This document shows, piece by piece, positions 9,038-16,900 of a stretch of DNA of 64,000 nt. The DNA is taken from assembly GCF_038002345.1 (NCBI RefSeq), contig NZ_JBBOCJ010000001.1, positions 868,001 through 932,000 on the forward strand, in the 5' to 3' direction. Below the pieces are notes generated by a model, which did no database searches, had not been told where the DNA came from, and saw only the letters and a list, made by a program, of their open reading frames with translations. Within the stretch, counting starts at the first letter, position 1. Each line of letters starts with the position of its first letter. A program made the position numbers and the translations under genes. The stretch comes from Paenibacillus sp. FSL M7-0420 (GTDB lineage Bacteria; Bacillota; Bacilli; Paenibacillales; Paenibacillaceae).

Positions 9038-9064
9038 TAATTTTTAACCGTCTGCTGCCGACAT
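9038..9064 (+). promoter_or_regulatory. Sigma-D-type (motility) promoter of the chemoreceptor
   Basis: TAAT at 9038-9041, a 15-bp spacer, and GCCGACAT at 9057-9064 match the B. subtilis sigma-D consensus (TAAA, N14-16, GCCGATAT) at 3/4 and 7/8 positions. Chemoreceptor genes are typical sigma-D targets. Confidence 0.65.
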
Positions 9065-9097
9065 AGTACATATAACCTATTTTTTTTTGCTTTTTTT

Positions 9098-10951
9098 ATG
9101 AAAATAAATGTAATCAGATGGAAATTGGTGGAATCATCCAGAATAATTTCAAGGGGGCACACAGGTGTGGGGATAGGTCAGCGACTGAAGGATTGGTTAG
9201 GAAAAGGGAGGAATGAAGCAGGCAAGAAGCAGCAGGCGAAGCTGTCCAGCGGCAGAAAAAGCATCGGCTTCAAGATCGCTTCCGGTTATGCGGCTCTGGC
9301 TGTATTCGTTCTGATCAGCGGCGGGGTATCGCTCTATCAAATGAACGGTATGCAGAAGAACACCGGGAAAGTCATTAATCACATCATTCCCGAGCTGAAC
9401 AAAATTCACAATGTCAACTATCTGACAGAGCATGTTATGGCACTCAGCCTGCAGCATATCCTGAGCACTGACAGCGCGGACAAAAACGCCCTTGCGGAAG
9501 AGCGGTCCAAATTCATCGGCAAAGTAGCGGATACTTTTAAGGAATATAAAGCCAATCTGAAAGGAGATCAGGAGCTGAAGCAATTACAGTCGCTCGTCGG
9601 AAAATGGGGCGAGTTCCTGACTGTCAACAATCAGGCGATTCTGCTCAGCAGCTCCAATGACGAGAAATTGGCCCTTGAGGTATCGCAGAAGGGGATTGAC
9701 GCTTTTAATTCCATGCAGGTGGATCTGGATGCGCTGGTAGCGCACAGCCAGAAGGATGCTGAGAATGAGGGGGAAATATCTACAAGTATTTTCAATACCG
9801 CCGGGAGAATGAATATTGCGACTGTGTTGATTGTCCTTGTCGTTATCGGTGTGGTTAATATGGTTATCCGCAGAACGATCATCAATCCGCTGAAGAGGGT
9901 AACTTCGCAGCTGCAGCAGATCTCAAGCGGGGATCTGACGGCGGAAGAGACGATGATCCGCAACAAGGACGAGATTGGCCTGCTGGCCAAGACGGTGAAT
10001 GAAACGAACCGCACGCTGCTGGAAATGGTCAGCCGGATCAGAGATGTATCAAGGATCATTGGGGAGCAGGGCGATGTGTTAATGCATACCATTGCGGATA
10101 CGAAGGAAGGCAGCAGCCAGATCGCGCTGACGATGGAAGAGCTGGCCACAGCGTCCGGAAGCCAGGCCGAAGCAGCGGTGGATGCCTCCAAGGCGGTGGA
10201 GGAGCTGAATACGTTAATTGAGAATTTTGCCGGCAGAGGTACCGATCTCTCCAATCATTCAGAGCAGGTACGGCAAAAGGGTGAAAAGGGCCGGGCGCTC
10301 ATGGAAAGCTCCGTGGCGCAGATGAACGAGATTGCCGATGCGGTCTCGCAGTCCATGGATACCGTAGAAGAGCTGAACCGCAAGAATGAAGGCATCTTCC
10401 ATCTGGTAGGCTCCATCCGGAGCATCTCGGAGCAGACTCATCTGCTGGCGATCAATGCCGCCATTGAAGCCGCACGGGCCGGAGACAGCGGACGCGGCTT
10501 CGCGGTTGTCGCACAGGAGGTGCGGAAGCTGTCAGAGGATGTTCAGCGGACGGTCTCCGAGATTACAGAGATTACGCAGGGCATCCAGCTCGACTCCAGA
10601 ACCATGGTAGAGCAGCTGCGCGGCGGGGTAGCCAAGACGGAGCAAGGCAGCCGGCAGATTGTCGAGACCGGTGATGCGCTGGCTGAGATCAACGGCTCGG
10701 TCCGCATGATGGCGGTGACTATCGACGAGATGAGCCAGGATCTGCAGCAAATGACCGGTGCCAGCGAGACCATGAACGAGTTCAGCCAGCATATCTCGGC
10801 ACTCTCCCAGCAAGCGGCGGCCGGTGTCGAAGAGACCTCTGCTTCTGCGCATGAGCAGCTCAGCTCGACCACCGCTGTAGCTAACGGCATCGCGGAGCTG
10901 AAGCTGCTGCTTACGGAGCTCCGGGAGTCGGTGACCCGCTTTAAGGTGTGA
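9098..10951 (+). CDS. Methyl-accepting chemotaxis protein
   Basis: A 617-aa (or 594-aa) chemoreceptor. TM1 lies at about residues 61-82 ([17 protein letters not shown]). An extracytoplasmic four-helix sensor follows to about 235, then TM2 ([17 protein letters not shown]), a HAMP domain to about 310, and a long coiled-coil signalling domain. The conserved hairpin tip is present ([19 protein letters not shown], then [19 protein letters not shown]). It would signal to CheA/CheW; the ligand is unknown. The ATG at 9098 has no ribosome site. A GTG at 9167 is preceded by AAGGGGG at 9-nt spacing and may be the true start; both are in frame. The upstream sigma-D-like promoter fits a motility role. Confidence 0.93.
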   Translation: MKINVIRWKLVESSRIISRGHTGVGIGQRLKDWLGKGRNEAGKKQQAKLSSGRKSIGFKIASGYAALAVFVLISGGVSLYQMNGMQKNTGKVINHIIPELNKIHNVNYLTEHVMALSLQHILSTDSADKNALAEERSKFIGKVADTFKEYKANLKGDQELKQLQSLVGKWGEFLTVNNQAILLSSSNDEKLALEVSQKGIDAFNSMQVDLDALVAHSQKDAENEGEISTSIFNTAGRMNIATVLIVLVVIGVVNMVIRRTIINPLKRVTSQLQQISSGDLTAEETMIRNKDEIGLLAKTVNETNRTLLEMVSRIRDVSRIIGEQGDVLMHTIADTKEGSSQIALTMEELATASGSQAEAAVDASKAVEELNTLIENFAGRGTDLSNHSEQVRQKGEKGRALMESSVAQMNEIADAVSQSMDTVEELNRKNEGIFHLVGSIRSISEQTHLLAINAAIEAARAGDSGRGFAVVAQEVRKLSEDVQRTVSEITEITQGIQLDSRTMVEQLRGGVAKTEQGSRQIVETGDALAEINGSVRMMAVTIDEMSQDLQQMTGASETMNEFSQHISALSQQAAAGVEETSASAHEQLSSTTAVANGIAELKLLLTELRESVTRFKV

Positions 10952-10956
10952 GGGGG

Positions 10957-11167
10957 ATAGATTGAAGCTGCGAAATTTCGGGGATTAGGGATACGCCGTG
11001 ACTGCAGAGAATGTTTGGACTTACGGCAGCTGTTGTTCCCGGATTTCTTGGATTGAACCGCAGTAGCGGTTGAAATCCGGGAACAAAGGCGGACGCTGTC
11101 GCTCCTACAGTTCCAAACTTCTCTTCCGCCACTGCTCCCTAATGGGGGAATTTCAAGTTCAATCTAT
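10957..11167. repeat. 211-bp imperfect palindromic intergenic element
   Basis: The two halves of this segment are imperfect reverse complements along nearly their whole length. The ends are ATAGATTGAA and its complement TTCAATCTAT, an internal match is TTGTTCCCGGATTTC against its complement, and the centre is AACCGC/GCGGTT at 11056-11071. Transcribed RNA would fold into a hairpin of about 100 bp. It lies between the chemoreceptor stop codon and the likely terminator, so it is probably transcribed. It has no coding potential and looks like a mobile palindromic repeat (MITE- or REP-like) of the kind dispersed in Paenibacillus genomes. Confidence 0.75.
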
Positions 11168-11190
11168 TTAGGGATGGAAGTATATAAAGA

Positions 11191-11222
11191 GCCTCTGCTT
11201 AGTTTGCAGAGGCACTTTATTT
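11191..11222 (+). terminator. Rho-independent terminator downstream of the chemoreceptor
   Basis: GCCTCTGC (11191-11198), a 7-nt loop and GCAGAGGC (11206-11213) are followed by an A/T-rich tail with CACTTTATTTT. It is separated from the gene by the palindromic element. Confidence 0.7.
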
Positions 11223-11820
11223 TGCGTGAATGCGTGAATCGCTGAATGCGTGAATTACTGAATGAACAGAATTGCTGAAATTAGTTGAAAGAGTTGAACG
11301 AGCTTAGCATTTATCGACATGTGGGTGCTGGTGATGCTAATGCTGGTACTGCTAATGCTGCTGCTGATGTTGGTGCTAATGCTGGTGTTGGTGTTGTGTT
11401 GGTGCTGTTATTGGTGCTAATGCTAATGAGTCCGCTTGGAATCCTGCACAATTTGCAACATTTACCTGATCAATATGAGGTGAATGAGAGATTGTTGCAC
11501 AAATGTCAGCAATTCCTCTCCAGTTGGCAGATGAACGGGACAATTCCTGCATTTCATGCAACATTCCGCTCGAATAGCCCAAATTGGCGGTACACGAGTT
11601 GCAATATGTGCAACATTTGGCCGCAAGGGACCGTTAGGACTCTAAACTGTGAGTTTGCGAGGTAACAAAATTGCCATTACTCAACCAACCCACCAGCTCG
11701 TCAACCCGCCGACGCACCAAGCTACGGCCTGCCCGCCGACCCACTAGCCGGCCAACCCGCCAAGCTACGGCCTGCCAAGCCCCCAGCTCTCCAACGCGCC
11801 AGCTCAGCCGCGAAAGCAAC
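11223..11820. repeat. Non-coding stretch of low-complexity and degenerate repeats
   Basis: No credible gene is seen. Three blocks stand out. At 11224-11300 there are imperfect copies of GCGTGAAT. At about 11318-11432 there is a degenerate hexanucleotide tract built from GGTGCT, AATGCT and GGTGTT. At about 11440-11640 motifs related to TGCAACAT and TTGCACAA recur on both strands. At 11671-11820 a C-rich tract contains CAAGCTACGGCCTGCC twice (about 11720 and 11771). Open frames here have repetitive composition and no ribosome sites. Confidence 0.6.
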
Positions 11821-12777
11821 CTAATACTGGCGGCTATAATCCACCAGGTTGCGCGAAGGCTTGCCGGATTCCAGGTAGGCTTTCATGTTCTCCACGAAGA
11901 TGTCGACCACCCGGTCGGCATAGCGGTCGGTTACCCCGGCACAGTGAGGGGTGATGATGACCTGCTCCATGCCCCAGAGCGGGTGGTCCTCCGGCAGCGG
12001 CTCGGTCTCGAAGACATCGAGGCCCGCACCGGCCAGCTGGCCGCTGTTCAGTGCAGCGATCAGGTCATCCGTATGCGTGGTCACTCCACGGCCGATATTA
12101 ATATAATATGCCCCCTGCTTGCAGGCGGAGAAGACCTCAGCATCGAACAGCCCGCGCGTTTCGTCGGTGAGCGGCAGCGTGTTGACCACGAAGTCCGCCT
12201 CGCGGACGGCGTTCTTCAGCTCCCCGGTGGTGAAGATCTGGTCGAAGCCGTCCACCGGTCGCCCGGAGCGGCTGACTCCGATCGTCTTCATCCGGAAGGC
12301 TTTGGCGATTCTGGCAGTCTCGCTGCCGATGGCGCCGGTTCCGGCGATAACAATCGTCTTGCCGGTCAGCTCGCTCTCCTGTCCGTCCGAGTGCCAGCGG
12401 CGGTTCTGCTGGTTACGGATGGCTGTGTGCATATTCCGCGTGAACATCAGCATGAAGCTGAGGATGACAGCAGTAATCGGTTCCGCATGCACGCCGCTGG
12501 CGTTCGTCAGCTGAATTTCGCGTTCCTTCAGGGCTTCCAGCGGAAGCTTCTCTACTCCGGCGGACCAGGCTTGTACCCAGCGGAGCGGCGAGCCCTGGCG
12601 CAGCACGGTGTCCCGGATGCCTTTGCCCCAGCCGATAATAATCTCTGCGCTGGAGAGCAGCTCCAGATCAGGGTTCCTGGAATCTCCAAGGGTAAGGGTG
12701 TACTCTGGTGCAGCGGTGCGGATCAGCTCCTGTTGAGCAGAGGACAGCTGCTGCATACAAACGATGGATTTAGTCAT
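11821..12777 (-). CDS. D-2-hydroxyacid dehydrogenase (NAD-dependent)
   Basis: A 318-aa enzyme of the D-isomer 2-hydroxyacid dehydrogenase family. The NAD-binding Rossmann motif is GTGAIGSETARIAKAF (about residues 147-162), followed by the family signature region (FVVNTLPLTDETRGLF) and the late GLDVFETEPLPEDHPLW and ITPHCAG, with the catalytic Arg, Glu and His in expected places. It resembles the glyoxylate/phosphoglycerate dehydrogenase-like group, but the substrate is not defined. The start follows CAGGAGGG at good spacing. It is monocistronic and divergent from thpR. Confidence 0.9.
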   Translation of the reverse strand: MTKSIVCMQQLSSAQQELIRTAAPEYTLTLGDSRNPDLELLSSAEIIIGWGKGIRDTVLRQGSPLRWVQAWSAGVEKLPLEALKEREIQLTNASGVHAEPITAVILSFMLMFTRNMHTAIRNQQNRRWHSDGQESELTGKTIVIAGTGAIGSETARIAKAFRMKTIGVSRSGRPVDGFDQIFTTGELKNAVREADFVVNTLPLTDETRGLFDAEVFSACKQGAYYINIGRGVTTHTDDLIAALNSGQLAGAGLDVFETEPLPEDHPLWGMEQVIITPHCAGVTDRYADRVVDIFVENMKAYLESGKPSRNLVDYSRQY

Positions 12778-12867
12778 GATGGTTCCCTCCTGTTCTACAT
12801 TTCAGTAGAGAAATAGACGATAAGTATAGATAAGCATAACAAATCTGTCTGGAAAGGTGAAATTCGC

Positions 12868-13479
12868 ATGAGCCAATTGGACCCGGAGCAAGAAGTGGAG
12901 CGCCTGTTCGTTGCGGTGCCGCTGCCTGATACGCTGCTTGAATATCTGAAGAATGAGTCTGCCCGTGTGTCGTCCGCACTTAAATTTGCCAGATGGACAC
13001 ATTTCAAAGATTTCCATATTACGCTTCAATTTCTTGGAGATACCCCCAGGGAAAATATTCCACCTCTATATGAGGCACTCCGGAAGGTTGCGCGTTCAAG
13101 TAAAGGCTTTCAATTAAAGCTCGGCGAATGGGGCACCTTCGGTCTTCCAGACTCGCCAAGAGTGCTCTGGGCCGGGGTTTCCGGCGAATTGGAGCCGCTG
13201 AAGGAGCTGCAGCACAAGGTGGTTTCTGCGACCCTTCCCCTAGGCTACACTCCAGAGATGCGAACGTACAATCCCCATTTGACTGTAGCACGCAAATATC
13301 GCGGAGAAGATCCGTTTACGCTGGAGCGGCTGGAAAATTTACGGATGGTGACCCCGCCTGCGGATCAATTACTTCCAGACATAGGCTGGACGGTAGATGC
13401 TTTTGTGGTGTATGCTACCAGGATGCATGCCATTCCTATGTATGAAATGACTGAAAAATTTTCATTTTTCTCAACATAA
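12868..13479 (+). CDS. thpR: RNA 2',3'-cyclic phosphodiesterase (2H family)
   Basis: A 203-aa protein of the 2H phosphoesterase family, formerly called 2'-5' RNA ligase. The two catalytic HxT motifs are present: HITLQFLGD at about residue 50 and HLTVARKY at about residue 133. The family hydrolyses RNA 2',3'-cyclic phosphate ends to 2'-phosphates in vitro; the cellular role is unsettled. The length is normal. The start ATG at 12868 follows GGAAAGGTGA. It has its own short intergenic region and no co-directional operon partner, since the SleB-like gene behind it has its own signals. Confidence 0.9.
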   Translation: MSQLDPEQEVERLFVAVPLPDTLLEYLKNESARVSSALKFARWTHFKDFHITLQFLGDTPRENIPPLYEALRKVARSSKGFQLKLGEWGTFGLPDSPRVLWAGVSGELEPLKELQHKVVSATLPLGYTPEMRTYNPHLTVARKYRGEDPFTLERLENLRMVTPPADQLLPDIGWTVDAFVVYATRMHAIPMYEMTEKFSFFST

Positions 13480-13517
13480 ATCGACAAGAAAGTTTTCAAA
13501 GCTTCCATTTTCGGTTA

Positions 13518-13525
13518 CATACAAT
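13518..13525 (+). promoter_or_regulatory. Possible sporulation-type -10 element (CATACAAT)
   Basis: CATACAAT upstream of the SleB-like gene matches the -10 consensus of sigma-E promoters. The -35 region is not convincing, so this is only a hint of mother-cell expression. Confidence 0.35.
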
Positions 13526-13555
13526 AGGAATGTGCCGTAAAATAGGAGGTAAAAC

Positions 13556-14458
13556 ATGTTGATTTTCAAACAGAGCCGCTATATTGCGCTGCTGGTTGGT
13601 GTAATCCTAGTGTCTTTCTCAGCGATAAGTTTGATGAACCCCGAAGGAACTGCTGCTACCGGGGAGAATGTAATAGAAATGGGTAAGCTGAAGTCTGCAA
13701 GCCATCAATCGGTAGAGCAGCTTCTTCCGCAAGCCGCATCCGTCCTGCACAGGACAAGCCATTCAGCCGAAAATAGTACACCCATGCTATACACCACAGC
13801 TGCCAAACCGGTTCATACCTGGACCCGCACGGTGAGTGCAGGATGGTTAAGTCCCGAGAAGCTGCAGCGCAAGGACGCTGTCAAGCCTGCTTCTATTGTG
13901 ACTAAGCCTAAGGTAACTGTGGTGAAAGCATCGCCGCCAGTGGCGCAAGCGCCCAAGATCGCGGCAACGGGGACGAAGAGTGTTAAACCAAGCAAGGCTG
14001 TAACTCAGCAACATCCCCCCGCAACATTGTTCTTCTCCCGGACCAAGCTACTACCCAAGGAGCAGCAAGCTGAAGCTACCTGGAGCTACGCCGTATCCGG
14101 AGAAGACCTGCATCTGCTGCAAAAAATCGTCATGGCAGAGGCAGAAGGCGAACCGTACAAGGGCAAGGTGGCAGTTGCCAACGTTGTTCTAAACCGGCTG
14201 CGGTCAGCCAATTTTCCCGACACAATCAGAGAAGTCATCTATCAGAAAAGGCAGTTCAGTCCTGTGGCCAACGGGCGTCTTAAACGCGTGAAGCCAAATG
14301 CGGACAGTATTAAGGCTGTAAACGCAGCACTTATGGGGGTCAAAGAGGTTACGGATGATACCTATTTCTTCCTGTCGCTGACGCTGGCGCAGGATCTGAC
14401 CGTGCATCATTCACGGACACTCGCCAAGACCATCGGCAATCATACCTTTTATAAATAA
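13556..14458 (+). CDS. SleB/CwlJ-like cell wall hydrolase
   Basis: A 300-aa exported protein. Residues about 7-27 form a signal peptide or membrane anchor. Residues about 30-180 are a low-complexity Lys/Pro/Ala/Thr linker. The C-terminal 120 residues are a hydrolase_2 (SleB) domain starting at LLQKIVMAEAEGEPYKGK, with the catalytic Glu in that motif, then VANVVLNRL and QFSPVANGRL. In SleB this domain is a lytic transglycosylase acting on spore cortex; vegetative homologues act on peptidoglycan. The start follows AGGAGG with 7-nt spacing. Because the linker differs from SleB and no peptidoglycan-binding repeat is visible, I do not assign the sleB name. Confidence 0.87.
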   Translation: MLIFKQSRYIALLVGVILVSFSAISLMNPEGTAATGENVIEMGKLKSASHQSVEQLLPQAASVLHRTSHSAENSTPMLYTTAAKPVHTWTRTVSAGWLSPEKLQRKDAVKPASIVTKPKVTVVKASPPVAQAPKIAATGTKSVKPSKAVTQQHPPATLFFSRTKLLPKEQQAEATWSYAVSGEDLHLLQKIVMAEAEGEPYKGKVAVANVVLNRLRSANFPDTIREVIYQKRQFSPVANGRLKRVKPNADSIKAVNAALMGVKEVTDDTYFFLSLTLAQDLTVHHSRTLAKTIGNHTFYK

Positions 14459-14515
14459 AAGACCCGCTACACATCAGACGCTATACGTCTATTCCCTTAC
14501 GGCCATATGTAATGC

Positions 14516-14557
14516 AAAAACCTCCAGCCCGCAGGATCTATGGGCTGGAGGTTTTTT
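14516..14557. terminator. Bidirectional rho-independent terminator
   Basis: CCTCCAGCCC (14521-14530) and GGGCTGGAGG (14542-14551) are flanked by AAAAA on the left and TTTTTT on the right, so it can stop transcription from both convergent genes. Confidence 0.9.
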
Positions 14558-14581
14558 GTGTTAGGGAATCAGGATAAGGGT

Positions 14582-15778
14582 TTAAGGTGTGACATAGACG
14601 GCTTCTTCGCTCCTTACCTTGGGCGGAGGGGCGCTCCACGCCTCAGAGAAGACCGCTTCCGCAGCTGGCTTGCCCAGCATCTTAAGAATGGTGGCGGCGC
14701 AGTGCTGCGGCTGCTGGAGGTCCGGAGAGGCCTTGCGCTTCTTCGGTCCTCCGAATCCGGCATATTCGCTCAGGAGCATGGAGAACCATTTGTCCACGAC
14801 GCCCGGATCAAGCATCTCGGCCAGCCCCAGCTCGACGAAATACTGGCTGTTCTTCTCTTCCTGGCCGGGGATGGCGTTATAGAACAGCATTGGAATGCCT
14901 TTGGCCTGACCTTCAGTGCAGGTCATTCCGCCAGGCTTCGTGATCAGCAGATCTGAGGCATCCATCAGCTTGTTAATCTCACTGCTGTAACCGAGAATCC
15001 TTACATTGGGATGGTTCAGCAGGGGGTTGGCCTGCATTTTGGCTATAGCCTTGTCGTTGCTGCCCATACAGAAGATCAGCTGGATCTCATTGATCCGGGC
15101 GGTGAGCGAGTTCATAATATCCTTGCCGAACATCAAGCCCCAGCCGCCGCCCATAATAAGCGCAGTAGGGATGTCGGCCAGCCCCAGCTCTTTACGCAGC
15201 TTAGTCTTCCCCTGGGACTCCCAGAATTTCGGATGCACGGGAATCCCGGTCACCGTCACCAGCTCGGAGGGGACTCCCCGCCCCGTAAGAATGGATTTGA
15301 CTCTTGAGGTCGATACCAGATATCTATTGGCTTCCGCATTTACCCAGCTGCCGTGGGCATCATAATCTGTAATCAGCGTATAGAACGGTACATCAAGACC
15401 CTGGTGCTTCAGCCTGGAGATGACCGCAGCGGGAATCGGATGCGTGCAGATAATCAGATCCGGCCGCAGCTGTTCAATGACCTGAGAGGCATGCGTATAA
15501 AAAATCCGGTGAAGGGCCAGCTTGGTCAACCGGTTCAGTGATTTATGATATTGGGTCTTATACATCATGCCGACCAGCTTCGGCTGGCTGCTGACAGTTT
15601 TGCGGTAAGCGGAAAGAATCCAAGGAGCGACCGTAGGATTCAGGAATTTTCCGAGCTCGAAGACCCGGCACTGAACATCGGGGTTCAGCAGTCGTATTCC
15701 TTCAGCCAGAGCATAGGCTGCCCCTGTATGGCCCGTGCCGAAGCCTTCCGAAAACAGCAGTACTCTTTTCTTTCGCAT
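14582..15778 (-). CDS. MGDG-synthase/UgtP-type glycolipid glycosyltransferase
   Basis: A 398-aa glycosyltransferase of family GT28. The N-terminal domain begins LLFSEGFGTGHTGAAYALAEG, the MGDG-synthase signature. The C-terminal UDP-sugar-binding domain includes ALIMGGGWGLMFGKDI and SDLLITKPGGMTCTEGQAKG. The family transfers glucose or galactose from UDP-sugar to diacylglycerol at the membrane, giving glycolipids and lipoteichoic acid anchors; some Paenibacillus paralogues act on other lipids. The C-terminal 40 residues are Pro/Ala-rich and not conserved. The start has AGGTGA about 6 nt upstream. It is convergent with the SleB-like gene. Confidence 0.88.
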   Translation of the reverse strand: MRKKRVLLFSEGFGTGHTGAAYALAEGIRLLNPDVQCRVFELGKFLNPTVAPWILSAYRKTVSSQPKLVGMMYKTQYHKSLNRLTKLALHRIFYTHASQVIEQLRPDLIICTHPIPAAVISRLKHQGLDVPFYTLITDYDAHGSWVNAEANRYLVSTSRVKSILTGRGVPSELVTVTGIPVHPKFWESQGKTKLRKELGLADIPTALIMGGGWGLMFGKDIMNSLTARINEIQLIFCMGSNDKAIAKMQANPLLNHPNVRILGYSSEINKLMDASDLLITKPGGMTCTEGQAKGIPMLFYNAIPGQEEKNSQYFVELGLAEMLDPGVVDKWFSMLLSEYAGFGGPKKRKASPDLQQPQHCAATILKMLGKPAAEAVFSEAWSAPPPKVRSEEAVYVTP

Positions 15779-15967
15779 AAGTTCACCTGCAACTTTCCAT
15801 TATAGATAGGTTTGTTAGATAGCTTCATTAGTCCGTCTGCGGTTACTCGCGTAGATGCTTCTCCTAATATTATACTAGGGATTCTGCTTCTTTTCTCACA
15901 TTATACAAATAAGACGTAAATAGAAAGTTAAAACACTGCAATAAAATAAAAAAATTTAGCAAAAGTA

Positions 15968-16033
15968 TTGCAAAGGCATAGGCAAAGTGATAAAGTTGGT
16001 CTTGACCGAGTGACCGGATCAGTAAATTGGTCA
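15968..16033 (+). promoter_or_regulatory. Promoter and operator region of the TetR gene
   Basis: A promoter TTGCAA (15968-15973), 17 bp, TAAAGT (15991-15996) precedes the TetR gene. Just downstream lie GGTC-TT-GACC (15998-16007), a second TGACC (16011-16015) and GGTCA (16029-16033). The 11-mer TTGACCGAGTG at 16002-16012 recurs as TTGACCAAGTG at 16783-16793 before the YhgE gene, as expected if the repressor binds both. Confidence 0.55.
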
Positions 16034-16076
16034 GAACGGAAGCGGCAGACGATCCTTCAGGAAAGGGAGTGTATGA

Positions 16077-16652
16077 ATGGCTGTGGTAGATCGAAGGCAG
16101 CAGGTGCTGCAGGCGGCGACGAAGTCTTTTTCATTATTCGGGTATAAGGCAACAACGATGGACCAGGTCGCCAAGATTGCCAATGTCGGCAAAGGGACGA
16201 TTTACACCTTTTTTACGAACAAGGAACAGTTATTTGATGAAATCCTGCGGGACGTCATCATCGAGATGAAAATGATCGCCGAGCGGGAGATTAGGCGCGA
16301 TAAGCCGTTTTTTGATAATCTGCACCGTGTGCTGGATGCCCTGCTGGAATTTCGAAGCGAACACGAGCTATTCATCAAGCTGTCTCAGGAGAGTCTGGAC
16401 TTCGGAACGCCGCAGGCTGGTGAAGGACTCGACAAGATCGAGAGTGTGGTGCTTGAATATCTGGAACGGGAGGTGGAGCAGGCCATTCGTCAAGGGGAAA
16501 TCAAACCCTGCGATCCCCAGATTGTGTCGGTGGTAATGTTCAGGCTATATATCGCGCTTACTGCTGAGCTGAGCAAGGTACATGTACCGTTGACCAAAGA
16601 ACAGATCAAGCATTATTTTCATCTGTTTTTGGCAGAAGGGCTGTCGCAGTAG
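16077..16652 (+). CDS. TetR/AcrR-family repressor
   Basis: A 191-aa regulator. The N-terminal HTH covers about residues 7-53 (QVLQAATKSFSLFGYKATTM, then VGKGTIYTFFTNKEQLFDEIL). The C-terminal helical ligand domain is unspecific in sequence, as usual. Its position, 248 bp before a YhgE/Pip gene, mirrors yhgD-yhgE in Bacillus, where a TetR regulator sits next to the same kind of membrane protein. It most likely represses itself and the downstream gene. The start has GGAAAGGGAGTG upstream. The inducer is unknown. Confidence 0.92.
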   Translation: MAVVDRRQQVLQAATKSFSLFGYKATTMDQVAKIANVGKGTIYTFFTNKEQLFDEILRDVIIEMKMIAEREIRRDKPFFDNLHRVLDALLEFRSEHELFIKLSQESLDFGTPQAGEGLDKIESVVLEYLEREVEQAIRQGEIKPCDPQIVSVVMFRLYIALTAELSKVHVPLTKEQIKHYFHLFLAEGLSQ

Positions 16653-16782
16653 AAGTTAAGTCCGGTATAGGGATGGCGTTTCACACTGCTGCGCTTTCCC
16701 TGATTGGGACCGGGCGGGCTGAGGCGGATGGTGCTGAGTTGGATCGTACTGAACAGGATAGACCCATTTTTTTTGCCTTTGA

Positions 16783-16793
16783 TTGACCAAGTG
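16783..16793 (+). promoter_or_regulatory. Candidate TetR operator upstream of the YhgE gene
   Basis: TTGACCAAGTG matches the TTGACCGAGTG motif at the TetR promoter in 10 of 11 bases. It may double as part of a -35 region. Confidence 0.4.
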
Positions 16794-16900
16794 GGGAAAA
16801 CAGTCATTTGGTGTTACTGTAATATTCACGAAACTATCATTTCACAGCAAGTCACCGTATTTTTCAAGAGAGAGCATATGATCATAAGGAGAGAACCAGA

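Noticed and set aside
11671..12816. 381-codon plus-strand frame opposite the 2-hydroxyacid dehydrogenase
   Set aside because: The dehydrogenase on the minus strand has clear family motifs and a good ribosome site; the opposite frame has neither.
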